This document shows, in pieces, positions 1 to 8,038 of a DNA stretch of 48,544 nucleotides; the stretch's first letter is position 1, and every line of letters starts with the position of its first letter. The stretch is from Lachnospiraceae bacterium UBA3282 (GTDB lineage Bacteria > Bacillota > Clostridia > Lachnospirales > Lachnospiraceae): positions 1 through 48,544 of the forward strand of contig DETS01000067.1 in assembly GCA_002361735.1 (NCBI GenBank), written 5' to 3'. Made by a program: the position numbers and the translations under genes. The notes beneath the pieces were generated by a model, which saw only the letters and a list, made by a program, of their open reading frames with translations, did no database searches and had not been told where the DNA came from.

Positions 1-28
1 CTATTGATATAATAAATATAATATAAAT

Positions 29-328
29 ATGAATGACATAAAATTTGAATGGGATAATAATAAGGCACGAACAAATATTGAAAAACATGGCATCACTTTT
101 AATGAGGCGAGCACTGTTTTTTTAGACGAAAATGCAGTCCTGTTTGACGATCCCGAACATTCAACGGAGGAAGAAAGGTTTATGCTTTTAGGAATGAGCA
201 GCCAAGCCAAAATGCTAATCGTCTGCCACTGTTATCGAAGCGCTGATGATATTATCCGTATTATTTCAGCAAGGAAAGCAACGAAAGCGGAAACACAGCA
301 ATATATTGAGATCAATGAAGGGTGGTGA
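29..328 (+). CDS. brnT: BrnT-family toxin (type II toxin-antitoxin)
   Basis: This 99-residue protein has the BrnT family layout. The N-terminal FEWDNNKA segment (residues 6-13) is followed by KHGITFNEA, then DDPEHSTEEERF and a C-terminal RIISARKATKAE motif. BrnT proteins are RelE-fold ribonucleases that arrest translation and are held inactive by the antitoxin encoded next to them. The length equals the family norm. The antitoxin gene follows after 7 bases, the usual toxin-first order of BrnTA operons. The promoter lies at or beyond the window edge, and only an A+T-rich stretch is visible upstream. No strong ribosome binding site precedes the ATG. The family call is firm; RNA targets are not visible. 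Confidence 0.92.
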   Translation: MNDIKFEWDNNKARTNIEKHGITFNEASTVFLDENAVLFDDPEHSTEEERFMLLGMSSQAKMLIVCHCYRSADDIIRIISARKATKAETQQYIEINEGW

Positions 329-335
329 TTTTGTA

Positions 336-584
336 ATGGAAGAAATGGATATGCGGGAGGAATATGATATTAAAGCCTTAAACCCCAGAAAAAATCCTTA
401 TGCAAAAAAGATTAAAAAACCTGTCACAATGAATATGAGCGTCACAACGATTGAATATTTCAAAGCAATGTCTGATGAATCCGGCATCCCATATCAGGTC
501 CTGATGAATTACTATCTGGACGACTGCGTAAGGCAACAGAAGAAACTACGGTTTGTAGGAGGTCCTGAGTCTGCCGGTATATAA
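336..584 (+). CDS. brnA: BrnA-like ribbon-helix-helix antitoxin
   Basis: This 82-residue protein is encoded directly after the BrnT toxin. Its C-terminal half, beginning at KKPVTMNMS, looks like a ribbon-helix-helix DNA-binding domain: a short strand, then a helix-turn-helix-like stretch around IEYFKAMSDESGIPYQ. The N-terminal, charged part probably wraps the toxin. I chose the ATG at 336 because GGTGGTGAT lies about 6-8 bases upstream and overlaps the end of the toxin gene. Earlier in-frame starts would overlap the toxin extensively. BrnA proteins normally neutralise BrnT and repress the operon as a complex. The pairing and size support this role; the exact antitoxin subfamily is inferred. 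Confidence 0.85.
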   Translation: MEEMDMREEYDIKALNPRKNPYAKKIKKPVTMNMSVTTIEYFKAMSDESGIPYQVLMNYYLDDCVRQQKKLRFVGGPESAGI

Positions 585-612
585 ATTTTATGCAACAAAA
601 AAGAGCATCCGA

Positions 613-658
613 GAGGGCATCACGCAATCACCTGACTGGATGATTTCGTGACACCCTC
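613..658. terminator. Long hairpin between convergent brnTA and blaIR genes
   Basis: An imperfect 12-base inverted repeat (GAGGGCATCACG and CGTGACACCCTC) is extended inward by AATCA/TGATT. Read on the minus strand, the stem is followed about ten bases later by a run of six T residues, which suits termination of the blaI-blaR1 transcript. It sits between two converging genes and may also stop rightward transcripts. Confidence 0.65.
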
Positions 659-675
659 CCGTAAATCTTTACCCT

Positions 676-3168
676 TTACACCGTGCTGATTTTTGCGTCA
701 ATTTGCGACTTTTCTATTTTTCTTCCCGTTATACTATACTCCACGACCCGATAAAAATCCTCCTCATCCAAATAAGCCTCTATCTCCCGCAGCTGTTCAT
801 TCGTCAGCACATTTCCTAAATCAATGTAATGACAAACACACGTTGCCGCCTCGTCCATATCCTGCACATAAGCCAGCACACGTTCCAGACTTTCAAAGGG
901 CAGCTCATCCATCGCCGTCACAATATCCGTCAACTCTTTCACGGACACCCGATAGCAGATGCGCTCAAGCGCCTCAGCACTAAAACCGCTCCCCTTCCCT
1001 TTCCGCAGTGCCTTAGCAAGATACGCCGCCGACTGATCCGCATCGGAATACGCAAAAATATGTTCCCAATCGGAATCAGACACCGCATCCCGCTCCAAAA
1101 GATACCGAAAACACTCGCTCACATCTTCCTCTTGCATATACGGTGCGATTCGGACAAGTATTCCGCTTTCAAACTCCCCGACTTTGCCTGCCTGTAAATC
1201 TTCCAAGAGATACTGTGCCGTCAGCTTATCATCCGAATAGACAAACAACTCCTGCCAGTCTTCTTTTGATAAATCTACCCCGTTTCCCCATGCGGTTCGA
1301 GATAATTCGCTGACCTCTTTTTCTTTCAAATAGGGACAGACTTCTTCCAGTCTGGCGACATCAAACGGTTGTTTCCCCTCCCACACCTGATAGGCATACT
1401 CCTCAGCTTCATTATTGTAGATACAATCAAAATCTTCCTTCTTTATTCTTCCGTAGGCTGCGCCAAAATCTGTCAGCTTCGCCTTCTGCCCCACCATCTT
1501 GATCACATTTCTGCCCTGCGGCAATGTGAGTTTCACCGTGTTTTCTTCCCCGCTCTCATTCAGCGTCTGCACGGTCTGATCGGGTCCTACCCAGACGAGC
1601 TTAAAACGACCGTCATAGAGACCAAACACAGAAGATATCTCCAATGTTGTCTCCTTATTGACATATAAAATCCATAAAGACTCGGAACCGTTAAACAAAA
1701 ACTTCTTTGCTTCCACGCTCCTGTCTCCGCCGCTATACACCCACGCACGCCAGCAGTCGCTTTCGCTGTCCCCCGCGATCAGAGCGTCGTCGTCATACAT
1801 CCGATAAGCGGTTCCGTTTTCGCTTACCACGATCGGCTGATCCAGATCAAAGGAATCTTTCCACATGTCTGACCACATCGACTTTTCCCAGACACGCTCC
1901 ATGATACCACCCACAAGATTTCCATTATTATGCAGGAGCAAGGATTGCCCCGAACCGCTGCGGACCCCTGCCGCACCGCATACAACTGCTGCCATCAAAA
2001 ACATGACCAATACCACCGCCGAACAAAGCCCGACCGCCAATCCCGTTTTATGATATCTTGCAATCCCGCGCAGCCGTTCCTTCAGCGTGCTTTTTTCTTC
2101 CAGCAAAGTCATCGCCGGCACGCTCCCATGCTTTCCCAAACCTTTTCCCGCAAATATACCCTCAAACCAATCCTTCTTCGCCACATCCAAAAGCACATTG
2201 CCGTACGCCCTGCGCCCTTCCTCCGAAAGAAGCTTTAACACCGTCTCATCGCAGGCAAGTTCACAGTCCCCGTTAAACTTGCGGTTAAACACATACACCA
2301 ACGGATTGAACCAGTGCACACAGAGCGCCGCCTGAAACAGCCACTTATACCAAATATCTTTTCGTTTATAATGCACCAGTTCGTGATGTATAATCAGGCA
2401 AATCTCATTCTCCTGCCCACGCATCTGCGCAAGAAGCGCCTGCGGCAGATAAATGCTTGGCTTCCAAAGCCCGATCAGCATCGGAATATCAATGACTGTG
2501 CTCTCATAAAGCGGTACCCGCTTTCCAATTCTAAGTTTTCTCTGGATTTCCGCATACTGCCAAAGGATCCGCTCATCAGTGACAGGCGCACACGCCGCAC
2601 AAAATTTCCCATTGCTTATCTGTTCTTGCCCCACAGCCTCCATAGATCCTGAGTAAACTTCTTTTACGAATCGACGATAAATCCAAAGCTTCCGCAGAGC
2701 GGTAAAAAGCACGCCGAGAATCCAGATCACAGCCGCCGCCTGTAAGCAGCGATTCCAAATGTCGACTCCCGCGCCGCTGTTGATACCGTTTGCAGAAATC
2801 TTTTCTATCCCGCTGCTGTTCTGCGCCGCAGCTTCTTCATTCCCGACTGCAGCTGTATCCGTCTCACCGCTTAGTCCAATTGCTGCTCCGTTTCCAATCG
2901 CATCTGTATTCTCCACGGCGTTTGCGTTATCCCGTCCGGTGTCCGCTAATGCACTCCCGGTCGCCGCAAGATTCCCCGCCAAATATTCCATCAGATTCAA
3001 ATCCGCATGGAATGGTACGAGCAGCCTCACGATTACCAGCAGCCAAAGATAATATGTCCATCTCTTAGAAAAAATCTTCCCAAACAGCGGACGAAACAGC
3101 AGCACCAAAAGCCCCACCAACGCGCCGGATACTGATAACGAAAAGACCACAGAAAATAATTGTGTCAT
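676..3168 (-). CDS. BlaR1/MecR1-like M56 membrane metalloprotease sensor
   Basis: This 830-residue protein has the M56 (BlaR1/MecR1) plan. There are N-terminal membrane helices near residues 1-50 and another near 140-160. A cytosolic zinc protease carries HELVH at 262-266, with a second acidic cluster (DCELACDE, 301-308) expected to supply the third zinc ligand. A last membrane helix lies near 376-400, and an extracellular tail follows. Family members sense an envelope signal and cleave the partner BlaI repressor, which is encoded immediately upstream (64-base gap). The tail of about 430 residues has no visible penicillin-binding motifs. Instead it contains a beta-rich stretch (about 490-570), then helical repeats of the type DWQELFVYSDD. 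The signal is therefore probably not a beta-lactam, and no beta-lactamase gene is present here. Confidence 0.85.
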   Translation of the reverse strand: MTQLFSVVFSLSVSGALVGLLVLLFRPLFGKIFSKRWTYYLWLLVIVRLLVPFHADLNLMEYLAGNLAATGSALADTGRDNANAVENTDAIGNGAAIGLSGETDTAAVGNEEAAAQNSSGIEKISANGINSGAGVDIWNRCLQAAAVIWILGVLFTALRKLWIYRRFVKEVYSGSMEAVGQEQISNGKFCAACAPVTDERILWQYAEIQRKLRIGKRVPLYESTVIDIPMLIGLWKPSIYLPQALLAQMRGQENEICLIIHHELVHYKRKDIWYKWLFQAALCVHWFNPLVYVFNRKFNGDCELACDETVLKLLSEEGRRAYGNVLLDVAKKDWFEGIFAGKGLGKHGSVPAMTLLEEKSTLKERLRGIARYHKTGLAVGLCSAVVLVMFLMAAVVCGAAGVRSGSGQSLLLHNNGNLVGGIMERVWEKSMWSDMWKDSFDLDQPIVVSENGTAYRMYDDDALIAGDSESDCWRAWVYSGGDRSVEAKKFLFNGSESLWILYVNKETTLEISSVFGLYDGRFKLVWVGPDQTVQTLNESGEENTVKLTLPQGRNVIKMVGQKAKLTDFGAAYGRIKKEDFDCIYNNEAEEYAYQVWEGKQPFDVARLEEVCPYLKEKEVSELSRTAWGNGVDLSKEDWQELFVYSDDKLTAQYLLEDLQAGKVGEFESGILVRIAPYMQEEDVSECFRYLLERDAVSDSDWEHIFAYSDADQSAAYLAKALRKGKGSGFSAEALERICYRVSVKELTDIVTAMDELPFESLERVLAYVQDMDEAATCVCHYIDLGNVLTNEQLREIEAYLDEEDFYRVVEYSITGRKIEKSQIDAKISTV

Positions 3169-3232
3169 AACCCCTCTCTCCTCTCAAAATAGCAGCCAAA
3201 TAGGCATTTGCGAAATATATCTCCCTGCCCTT

Positions 3233-3604
3233 CTAGCGAAAATTTTCACGAAAATACTCCCGCAGCTCCTCAATATCTTCCCTGCTCAAATCCTCATCCT
3301 CAATCAAAGCCGCCGCCAGATTTTTCGCATTCCCCTTGAAAAATTTATCTAAGAAACTTTTCGTCTCCCCCTTCACGTAATCATTTCTTGCCACCAGAGG
3401 CATATAATAATAAACCTCCCGCTTCTCCTGCGCGATCACGCCCTTGTCAAGCAGTCTGCGGATCAGCGTCAATACCGTGGTGCGCTCCCAGTCCTTTTTT
3501 TCATTCAGGCGTGCGCGGATCTCATTCGCATTCAATGCTTCTTCCGCCGCCCAGAGCGTTTCCAGTATTTCCAGTTCCGCGTCGGATATTTTCGTGTCTT
3601 TCAT
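3233..3604 (-). CDS. blaI: BlaI/MecI/CopY-family transcriptional repressor
   Basis: This protein of about 123 residues has the BlaI/MecI winged-helix pattern: KISDAELEILETLW at the start, a recognition region around WERTTVLTLIRRLLDKG, then a C-terminal dimerisation helix rich in acidic residues. Members bind TACA/TGTA-type operators as dimers and are inactivated by proteolysis by their M56 partner. The ATG at 3604 has GGGAG five bases upstream and gives the typical family start; an upstream ATG at 3616 would add four residues. It is the first gene of an operon with the M56 sensor. Paired operators and a promoter lie upstream at 3710-3772, so autorepression is likely. Confidence 0.93.
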   Translation of the reverse strand: MKDTKISDAELEILETLWAAEEALNANEIRARLNEKKDWERTTVLTLIRRLLDKGVIAQEKREVYYYMPLVARNDYVKGETKSFLDKFFKGNAKNLAAALIEDEDLSREDIEELREYFRENFR

Positions 3605-3709
3605 ATCTTCTCCCATCTTTGACGATCCCCCGCTGCCTCAGTTTACCTGTTTTCGCAGGCTTTGCCGTCAGTGCAAAGTCCCAGGCCGCGCGATTACATC
3701 TCTATTTCC

Positions 3710-3763
3710 TGTGTTTACGGATGTAGACTTTCTTAGCATTATTAGTCTACATCCGTAAACACA
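3710..3763. promoter_or_regulatory. Paired BlaI-type operators (20-base perfect inverted repeat)
   Basis: Bases 3710-3729 and 3744-3763 are exact reverse complements separated by 14 bases. Each arm also contains its own small dyad of the form TAC-N4-GTA (TACGGATGTA and TACATCCGTA), resembling known MecI/BlaI/CopY sites. Two dimers could therefore bind side by side. The sites cover the spacer, -10 and start region of the blaI promoter, the expected position for autorepression. Confidence 0.88.
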
Positions 3764-3772
3764 TTTTGTCAA
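3744..3772 (-). promoter_or_regulatory. Sigma-A type promoter of blaI-blaR1
   Basis: On the minus strand a perfect -35 box TTGACA (3767-3772) is followed after 17 bases by TAGACT (3744-3749) as the -10 box. The first operator lies in the spacer and -10 region, and the second lies just downstream. Confidence 0.85.
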
Positions 3773-3801
3773 TATATTTTTCATAAACCTTAGAAAGCGG
3801 A

Positions 3802-3830
3802 TTGATAAATTTATATAAAACAAATATAAT
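3802..3830 (+). promoter_or_regulatory. Promoter of the relB-like/PIN operon
   Basis: TTGATA at 3802-3807 and TATAAT at 3825-3830 are separated by exactly 17 bases. The antitoxin ATG follows about 55 bases downstream. A+T-rich partial dyads just after the -10 box could be the autoregulatory site. Confidence 0.8.
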
Positions 3831-3884
3831 AGTAATATATTTATATGTAAAACAACTTCAAAATATATGGAAGGAGATTGTATC

Positions 3885-4181
3885 ATGGCAGAGCAAGTTT
3901 TAATTCAATTCAGGGCTGACAAAGCGTTAAAACAGGAAGTGTCAGAAATATATGAAAGACTTGGTATGGATTTGCCTACGGCATTTCGCATGTTCATGGC
4001 AAAAAGCAAAATGGTAAAAGGACTGCCCTTTGAAGCCACATTACCGAAACAGACGATAACAAAAACAGAAGCAAAAAATGCTTTTTATGAATTACGCCGC
4101 CAAGCTGCAGATGTTCCGGAAATGACACTTGATGAAATAAACGCTGAAATTTCAGCGGCAAGAACTGAAAGAAAAAGGTAA
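3885..4181 (+). CDS. RelB/DinJ-family antitoxin
   Basis: This 98-residue protein starts AEQVLIQFRADKALKQEV and continues with the ribbon-helix-helix helices (ERLGMDLPTAFRMFM) that define RelB/DinJ antitoxins. The C-terminal half, with the conserved TKTEAKNAFYELRRQA stretch, should bind and block the toxin. The start at 3885 has GGAAGGAG eight bases upstream; an upstream in-frame ATG at 3867 lacks such a site. The toxin gene follows after 6 bases. An antitoxin of the RelB class paired with a PIN-domain toxin, not RelE, is a known but less common combination. Autoregulation through the promoter at 3802-3830 is likely. Confidence 0.88.
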   Translation: MAEQVLIQFRADKALKQEVSEIYERLGMDLPTAFRMFMAKSKMVKGLPFEATLPKQTITKTEAKNAFYELRRQAADVPEMTLDEINAEISAARTERKR

Positions 4182-4187
4182 ATTTAC

Positions 4188-4601
4188 ATGGAATATTATG
4201 CTGTAATTGATACAAATGTTTTGTTATCGGCTATGTTATCTAAAAATGCTGATGCCGCAACGGTAAAAGTATTAGATGCTGTATTTGACGGAATCATCAT
4301 TCCTCTGTATCATCAGGATATTTTGCGCGAATATAACGAGGTTTTCCATCGAGAAAAATTTCATTTGCAGGAGAATACAATATTAACCGTTCTTGAAGCA
4401 ATCAGGCAATATGGTGTCGAAGTGTTTCCGCAGCCTACAGGAGCCGTTTTAATTGATATGGACGACCTTGTATTCTATGAAGTAGCCATGGAGAAACGAG
4501 ATGATAGCGCTTATTTAGTAACCGGAAATCAAAAACACTATCCATTTCGGGATTTTATTGTAACTCCTGCCGAAATGATAGCAATCATTGAAAATGGTTA
4601 A
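4188..4601 (+). CDS. PIN-domain toxin (COG1569/PIN_3 type RNase)
   Basis: This 137-residue PIN-domain protein starts with the strand-and-acid motif VIDTNVLLSA (Asp8). Conserved acidic residues follow in the DMDDLVFYE region, and then the family signature TGNQKHYP. PIN toxins are metal-dependent endoribonucleases that cut tRNA or other RNAs and slow growth. It is translated from the same message as the RelB-like antitoxin six bases upstream, with AAAAGGTAAA as its ribosome binding site. All expected catalytic acids appear present, so it looks functional. The target RNA cannot be inferred. Confidence 0.9.
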   Translation: MEYYAVIDTNVLLSAMLSKNADAATVKVLDAVFDGIIIPLYHQDILREYNEVFHREKFHLQENTILTVLEAIRQYGVEVFPQPTGAVLIDMDDLVFYEVAMEKRDDSAYLVTGNQKHYPFRDFIVTPAEMIAIIENG

Positions 4602-4680
4602 TACCAAACCAAACTTGCGCAAACGAAAACAGGACTTTCCCTCCTCCGCCTGCTACAATGAGTTTACACAAGGAGATCCG

Positions 4681-4704
4681 ATGAAAGCCCCGCACAGCAA
4701 TTAA
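4681..4704 (+). other. Possible 7-codon leader ORF before the AraC regulator
   Basis: AAGGAG at 4670-4675 is five bases before ATG AAA GCC CCG CAC AGC AAT TAA, which encodes a seven-residue peptide. The ribosome binding site is stronger than that of the regulator gene starting 18 bases later. It could couple or tune translation of the regulator, or be chance. Confidence 0.35.
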
Positions 4705-4722
4705 GGAAAGGCAGGAACCGCT

Positions 4723-5610
4723 ATGTCCATGCAACTGATCCAACAGGCGATCCGCTATATGGAAGAACACATTTATGAGGACATCAACTATGCTGACGTG
4801 GCCAAAAGCATCCATATGTCCAGCTACAACTTCCATCGCACCTTTGGCTTCATTACCGGGATGACCGCCAACGAATATCTGCGGAGCCGCCGTCTCACGC
4901 TCGCTGCGCAGGAGCTGCAGACATCGAATCTGTCCGTCATTGACGCCGCCTACAAGTACGGCTATGAATCGCCGGAAAGCTTTTCCAAAGCCTTTTTGCG
5001 CTTCCACGGCTCCACGCCGAAACAGGCAAAAAAACAGGGCGCAAAACTGCATCTGTTCAATCCCCTTGTGATAAAAATCATAACGGAAGGTGGTAGTATT
5101 ATGGATTACAGAATGGAACACAAAGAACCGCAGCAGTTTCTCGCAAGGGTGAGAGCCTTTTCCAACGAGATCATCAACGATGACAGCGACCACAGCATTC
5201 CCGATTTCTGGGGAGAGTGCTATGATAAGGGTCTGGTCGAACCCATGAAGCAGCTTCGCAAGGAAGGAAAGCGGGACATCTATGGCTTATGCAGCCCCAC
5301 AAAGAAAAACGAGACACACTTTGATTACGGCATCGGCGTGATCGTCGATGAGGATACCGACGCGGCAGGAGTTAAAAAGCTTTTGGAAAACGGCTATTCC
5401 TTATGGGAAACGACAGCCGCCGACTATGCCGTATTCCAGTGCATGGGCGATGACGGCGACTGCATCGGTGAGACATGGAGCAAATTCTACAAAGAGTTTT
5501 CACCCCAGACAGGCTATGTGCAGACAGACGATACGGACTTTGAAATCTACTTTGAAAAAGGTGAAACCGGTCTGTTCTGCGAATTGTGGGTTCCTGTCAC
5601 GAAAGGCTGA
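4723..5610 (+). CDS. AraC-family regulator with GyrI-like effector domain
   Basis: This 295-residue protein has an N-terminal AraC DNA-binding domain (about residues 8-105) with two helix-turn-helix units. The second ends in the family pattern FSKAFLRFHGSTPKQAKKQG. A C-terminal domain (about 130-295) resembles GyrI-like/BmrR effector-binding domains. Such proteins (SoxS/Rob/MarA-like with an effector domain) sense small hydrophobic or cationic ligands and control efflux or stress genes. AAGGCAGG lies eight bases before the ATG. The gene stands alone, converging on the ABC transporter operon across a two-way terminator. Its regulon is not visible here. Confidence 0.88.
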   Translation: MSMQLIQQAIRYMEEHIYEDINYADVAKSIHMSSYNFHRTFGFITGMTANEYLRSRRLTLAAQELQTSNLSVIDAAYKYGYESPESFSKAFLRFHGSTPKQAKKQGAKLHLFNPLVIKIITEGGSIMDYRMEHKEPQQFLARVRAFSNEIINDDSDHSIPDFWGECYDKGLVEPMKQLRKEGKRDIYGLCSPTKKNETHFDYGIGVIVDEDTDAAGVKKLLENGYSLWETTAADYAVFQCMGDDGDCIGETWSKFYKEFSPQTGYVQTDDTDFEIYFEKGETGLFCELWVPVTKG

Positions 5611-5651
5611 CACCCCCAAAATGTCTCTAAAATTTGGCAGCACACCGAAAG

Positions 5652-5680
5652 CAAAACCGTCCCGAATGCGGGGCGGTTTT
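5652..5680. terminator. Bidirectional intrinsic terminator
   Basis: ACCGTCCCG-AATG-CGGGGCGGT forms a nine-pair stem with one wobble pair, flanked by AAAA on the left and TTTT on the right. It can stop both the rightward AraC-type gene and the leftward ABC permease gene. Confidence 0.85.
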
Positions 5681-5710
5681 CACTTTCTTATCCTATCGCG
5701 CTTATCTCTT

Positions 5711-8038
5711 TTACAACTCGTTTATCGTTTCCGTGATTGCCATCCCCCGAATCCGCTTGGCGGGCGCTATGACTGCCAAGATACAGGACGCGGTGATCAG
5801 GGTAAAGATGACTGCAAGCGTGGAAAACGGTATCTGCCAGCTTCCTCCAAAATGATTCACGATAAGGGTGCGGAAGATCAAATAATGGAACGCCAGCCCA
5901 ATCGCCATGCCGACAAACATCCCCCAAAACGCATACGTAACCGCCTCTGCCGTGATCATCCTTGTAATCTGTCCGCTTTCCATACCAACGGCGCGCATCG
6001 CTCCATACTGCCTGATCCTTGCAGACACGCCCATGGAAATATTATTCATGATATTCAGCACCGTAATCAGGGAAATGATCGCTAAAAATCCGTATGTCGC
6101 CACCCGCATAACCCAAAAAGTGCCATGCTGCGTCGCCATCTCCTCTCTGCGGTCAACGAAGTCGTGGGATCCTGCCAGAGAACGGATCTGATTCACGACT
6201 GTCTCTCCCGTGCCTTTTTTCAAAATCATATTGATCATCATATACCCCTGCTCTCCCATCAGGCGCCGAAACGTTTCTTCGGAGCAGACGATCACCGGCA
6301 ATCCGCTGACGCTTCCGACCCCTTCCGACAGAACGCAGGCAACTTCCAGTTCCTGCTCTCCGATCATTACTTTATCACCCACATTGAATTTACCGTCTTC
6401 ACTGAAAATACTGGACACATATGCAGAATCCCCGTAAACCTTTGACAAGTCGCCGCTTGCCACTGATTTTTTAGAAGTCTCCAACATATATTCGTCATAG
6501 GATATCAAATCGACTATTCTCTCGCTCCCGTTGATCAAGACAGGCAGCTTGAGAGCATACATGGTCCCAATGGTCTGTTCTACACCGGGTATTTCAGCAA
6601 GTTGTTCAACCAACTGTCTGTCAATGGTATTCTCATTCTCCTCGCTGATTATGGCAAGATCCGGCGAGAAACTACTTTCCGACGGAAGCAGCTTCTTTAC
6701 AATATCAAGGCAGGAGGAAAAGACCAGAAACAAAACGATTGTAAGCGCAAAGGATCCTGTCATCAAAAACAGATTCTTCTTTGCCGCCTTCGCATGATGG
6801 ATGCCCAGCGATGTCTCCACTTTGAAAAATCCAATATTCGCCGCATGTCCGACCGTCTCCCGCTGCTGTACATTGCCGGATACCGCAGCAACGGGGGACA
6901 CCCTCGCCGCCTGTTTCGCGGGAGACTGCGCCGCAAAAAACACTGTGATGATACCGATAACGATACCGCTGATGATTCCGCTTGCGCTGACGCCAAAAAG
7001 CGGAATATCTGCCCATTCTCCTTTGACGACAAGCCGTAATATCGCGCACGCCGCCCAGCACGTCGCCACCCCCAAAACACAGCCTGTCGGGATGGCGCTC
7101 TTGCACCAGTTTAACGCTTCCAGTCTCACAAACCGCACGATCTGCTCCTTGCTTGCACCAATGCAGCGCATCATGCCAAAGAAACTCGTCCTTTGGGCAA
7201 CCGTGCTGTTCATACAACTGGAGATCATAAAGATACCCGCAAGCAGAACAAACACAAAACAGGCAATTGCCAAAGGATAAACACCCTGTGCCTGTCGATT
7301 GCTGCTTGCTCCTATCAGCCCAAGAACAGCCGTATTTTCGTCCACATTTTCCGCCGTCAATCCATACTGTTCTTTGATATCCGCAATCCCGTTTTTGATA
7401 TCGGCATTCTTATGAAAGCGGAGATAATACTTCGTCCCGGCATCGGTCCCGCTGCCGTTGCAGATGGTTTGAAAAGCGGCACGATTCAGATAGACACAGC
7501 AGCCGTCAATGATTTCATTCCACTCCGAATCGTCTTCATAAAAAGCGGATATTGTTGCGGCAACATCTCCCGCAGGCGTCTGCAGAGTAACGCTGTCTCC
7601 CAATGCTACGCCAAACAGCTCCTTGGCGTCGGCGGAAAGCGCGATTTCATTCTCCTTAACAGGATAGAGTCCTTCTTTTTGATAGCCCATGATCTTACTA
7701 AAATAGGCTTCTTCCACCCCGTATAATACAATATTTCTATCCTTTAAGCAGTAACCCTCGTCCCTTTCGGTATTTCTCTCACTATACTCGCAAAAAACCG
7801 CCACATCCGGACGCTGTCCTATCTGTTTCGCAATATCCTCCTCTATGCCGACCAGCGCAATATGATAGTTTCCGTGTTTCCGGATCATTTCCTCCTGCTG
7901 CCCTCTGATCAGCATTTCCGCCATGGAGAAAATCGTGGTGACCAGAAACACCGCCAGTACGATGCAAAGGCGTGTCATGCGGCTCTGACGCTTGTGAACC
8001 CGCGCAGAAACGGCAACCAGGCTGAGATAACTTTTCAT
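5711..8038 (-). CDS. ABC transporter permease with two FtsX modules
   Basis: This 775-residue membrane protein has one N-terminal helix (about 22-41) and a large extracytoplasmic domain to about residue 250. Three helices follow (about 253-275, 315-335, 350-370). Then the pattern repeats: a helix near 424-445, a second extracellular domain, and three final helices. The phrase FGMMRCIGASKEQI near 287 and YGAMRAVGMESGQI near the C-terminus are the FtsX signatures of the two modules. It pairs with the ATPase upstream, whose last codons overlap this ATG in an ATGA junction. With its own two-component system, the module probably exports or detoxifies envelope-active compounds such as antimicrobial peptides. 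The substrate is not identifiable. Confidence 0.88.
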   Translation of the reverse strand: MKSYLSLVAVSARVHKRQSRMTRLCIVLAVFLVTTIFSMAEMLIRGQQEEMIRKHGNYHIALVGIEEDIAKQIGQRPDVAVFCEYSERNTERDEGYCLKDRNIVLYGVEEAYFSKIMGYQKEGLYPVKENEIALSADAKELFGVALGDSVTLQTPAGDVAATISAFYEDDSEWNEIIDGCCVYLNRAAFQTICNGSGTDAGTKYYLRFHKNADIKNGIADIKEQYGLTAENVDENTAVLGLIGASSNRQAQGVYPLAIACFVFVLLAGIFMISSCMNSTVAQRTSFFGMMRCIGASKEQIVRFVRLEALNWCKSAIPTGCVLGVATCWAACAILRLVVKGEWADIPLFGVSASGIISGIVIGIITVFFAAQSPAKQAARVSPVAAVSGNVQQRETVGHAANIGFFKVETSLGIHHAKAAKKNLFLMTGSFALTIVLFLVFSSCLDIVKKLLPSESSFSPDLAIISEENENTIDRQLVEQLAEIPGVEQTIGTMYALKLPVLINGSERIVDLISYDEYMLETSKKSVASGDLSKVYGDSAYVSSIFSEDGKFNVGDKVMIGEQELEVACVLSEGVGSVSGLPVIVCSEETFRRLMGEQGYMMINMILKKGTGETVVNQIRSLAGSHDFVDRREEMATQHGTFWVMRVATYGFLAIISLITVLNIMNNISMGVSARIRQYGAMRAVGMESGQITRMITAEAVTYAFWGMFVGMAIGLAFHYLIFRTLIVNHFGGSWQIPFSTLAVIFTLITASCILAVIAPAKRIRGMAITETINEL

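Noticed and set aside
693..3068. Several rightward frames opposite the M56 sensor gene
   Set aside because: They overlap each other, lack ribosome sites and have Ser/Pro/Arg-rich antisense composition.
676..3616. Possible beta-lactam resistance locus because of the BlaI/BlaR1-like pair
   Set aside because: No beta-lactamase or penicillin-binding protein gene is present and the sensor's outer domain lacks penicillin-binding motifs. BlaI/M56 pairs are widespread without resistance.
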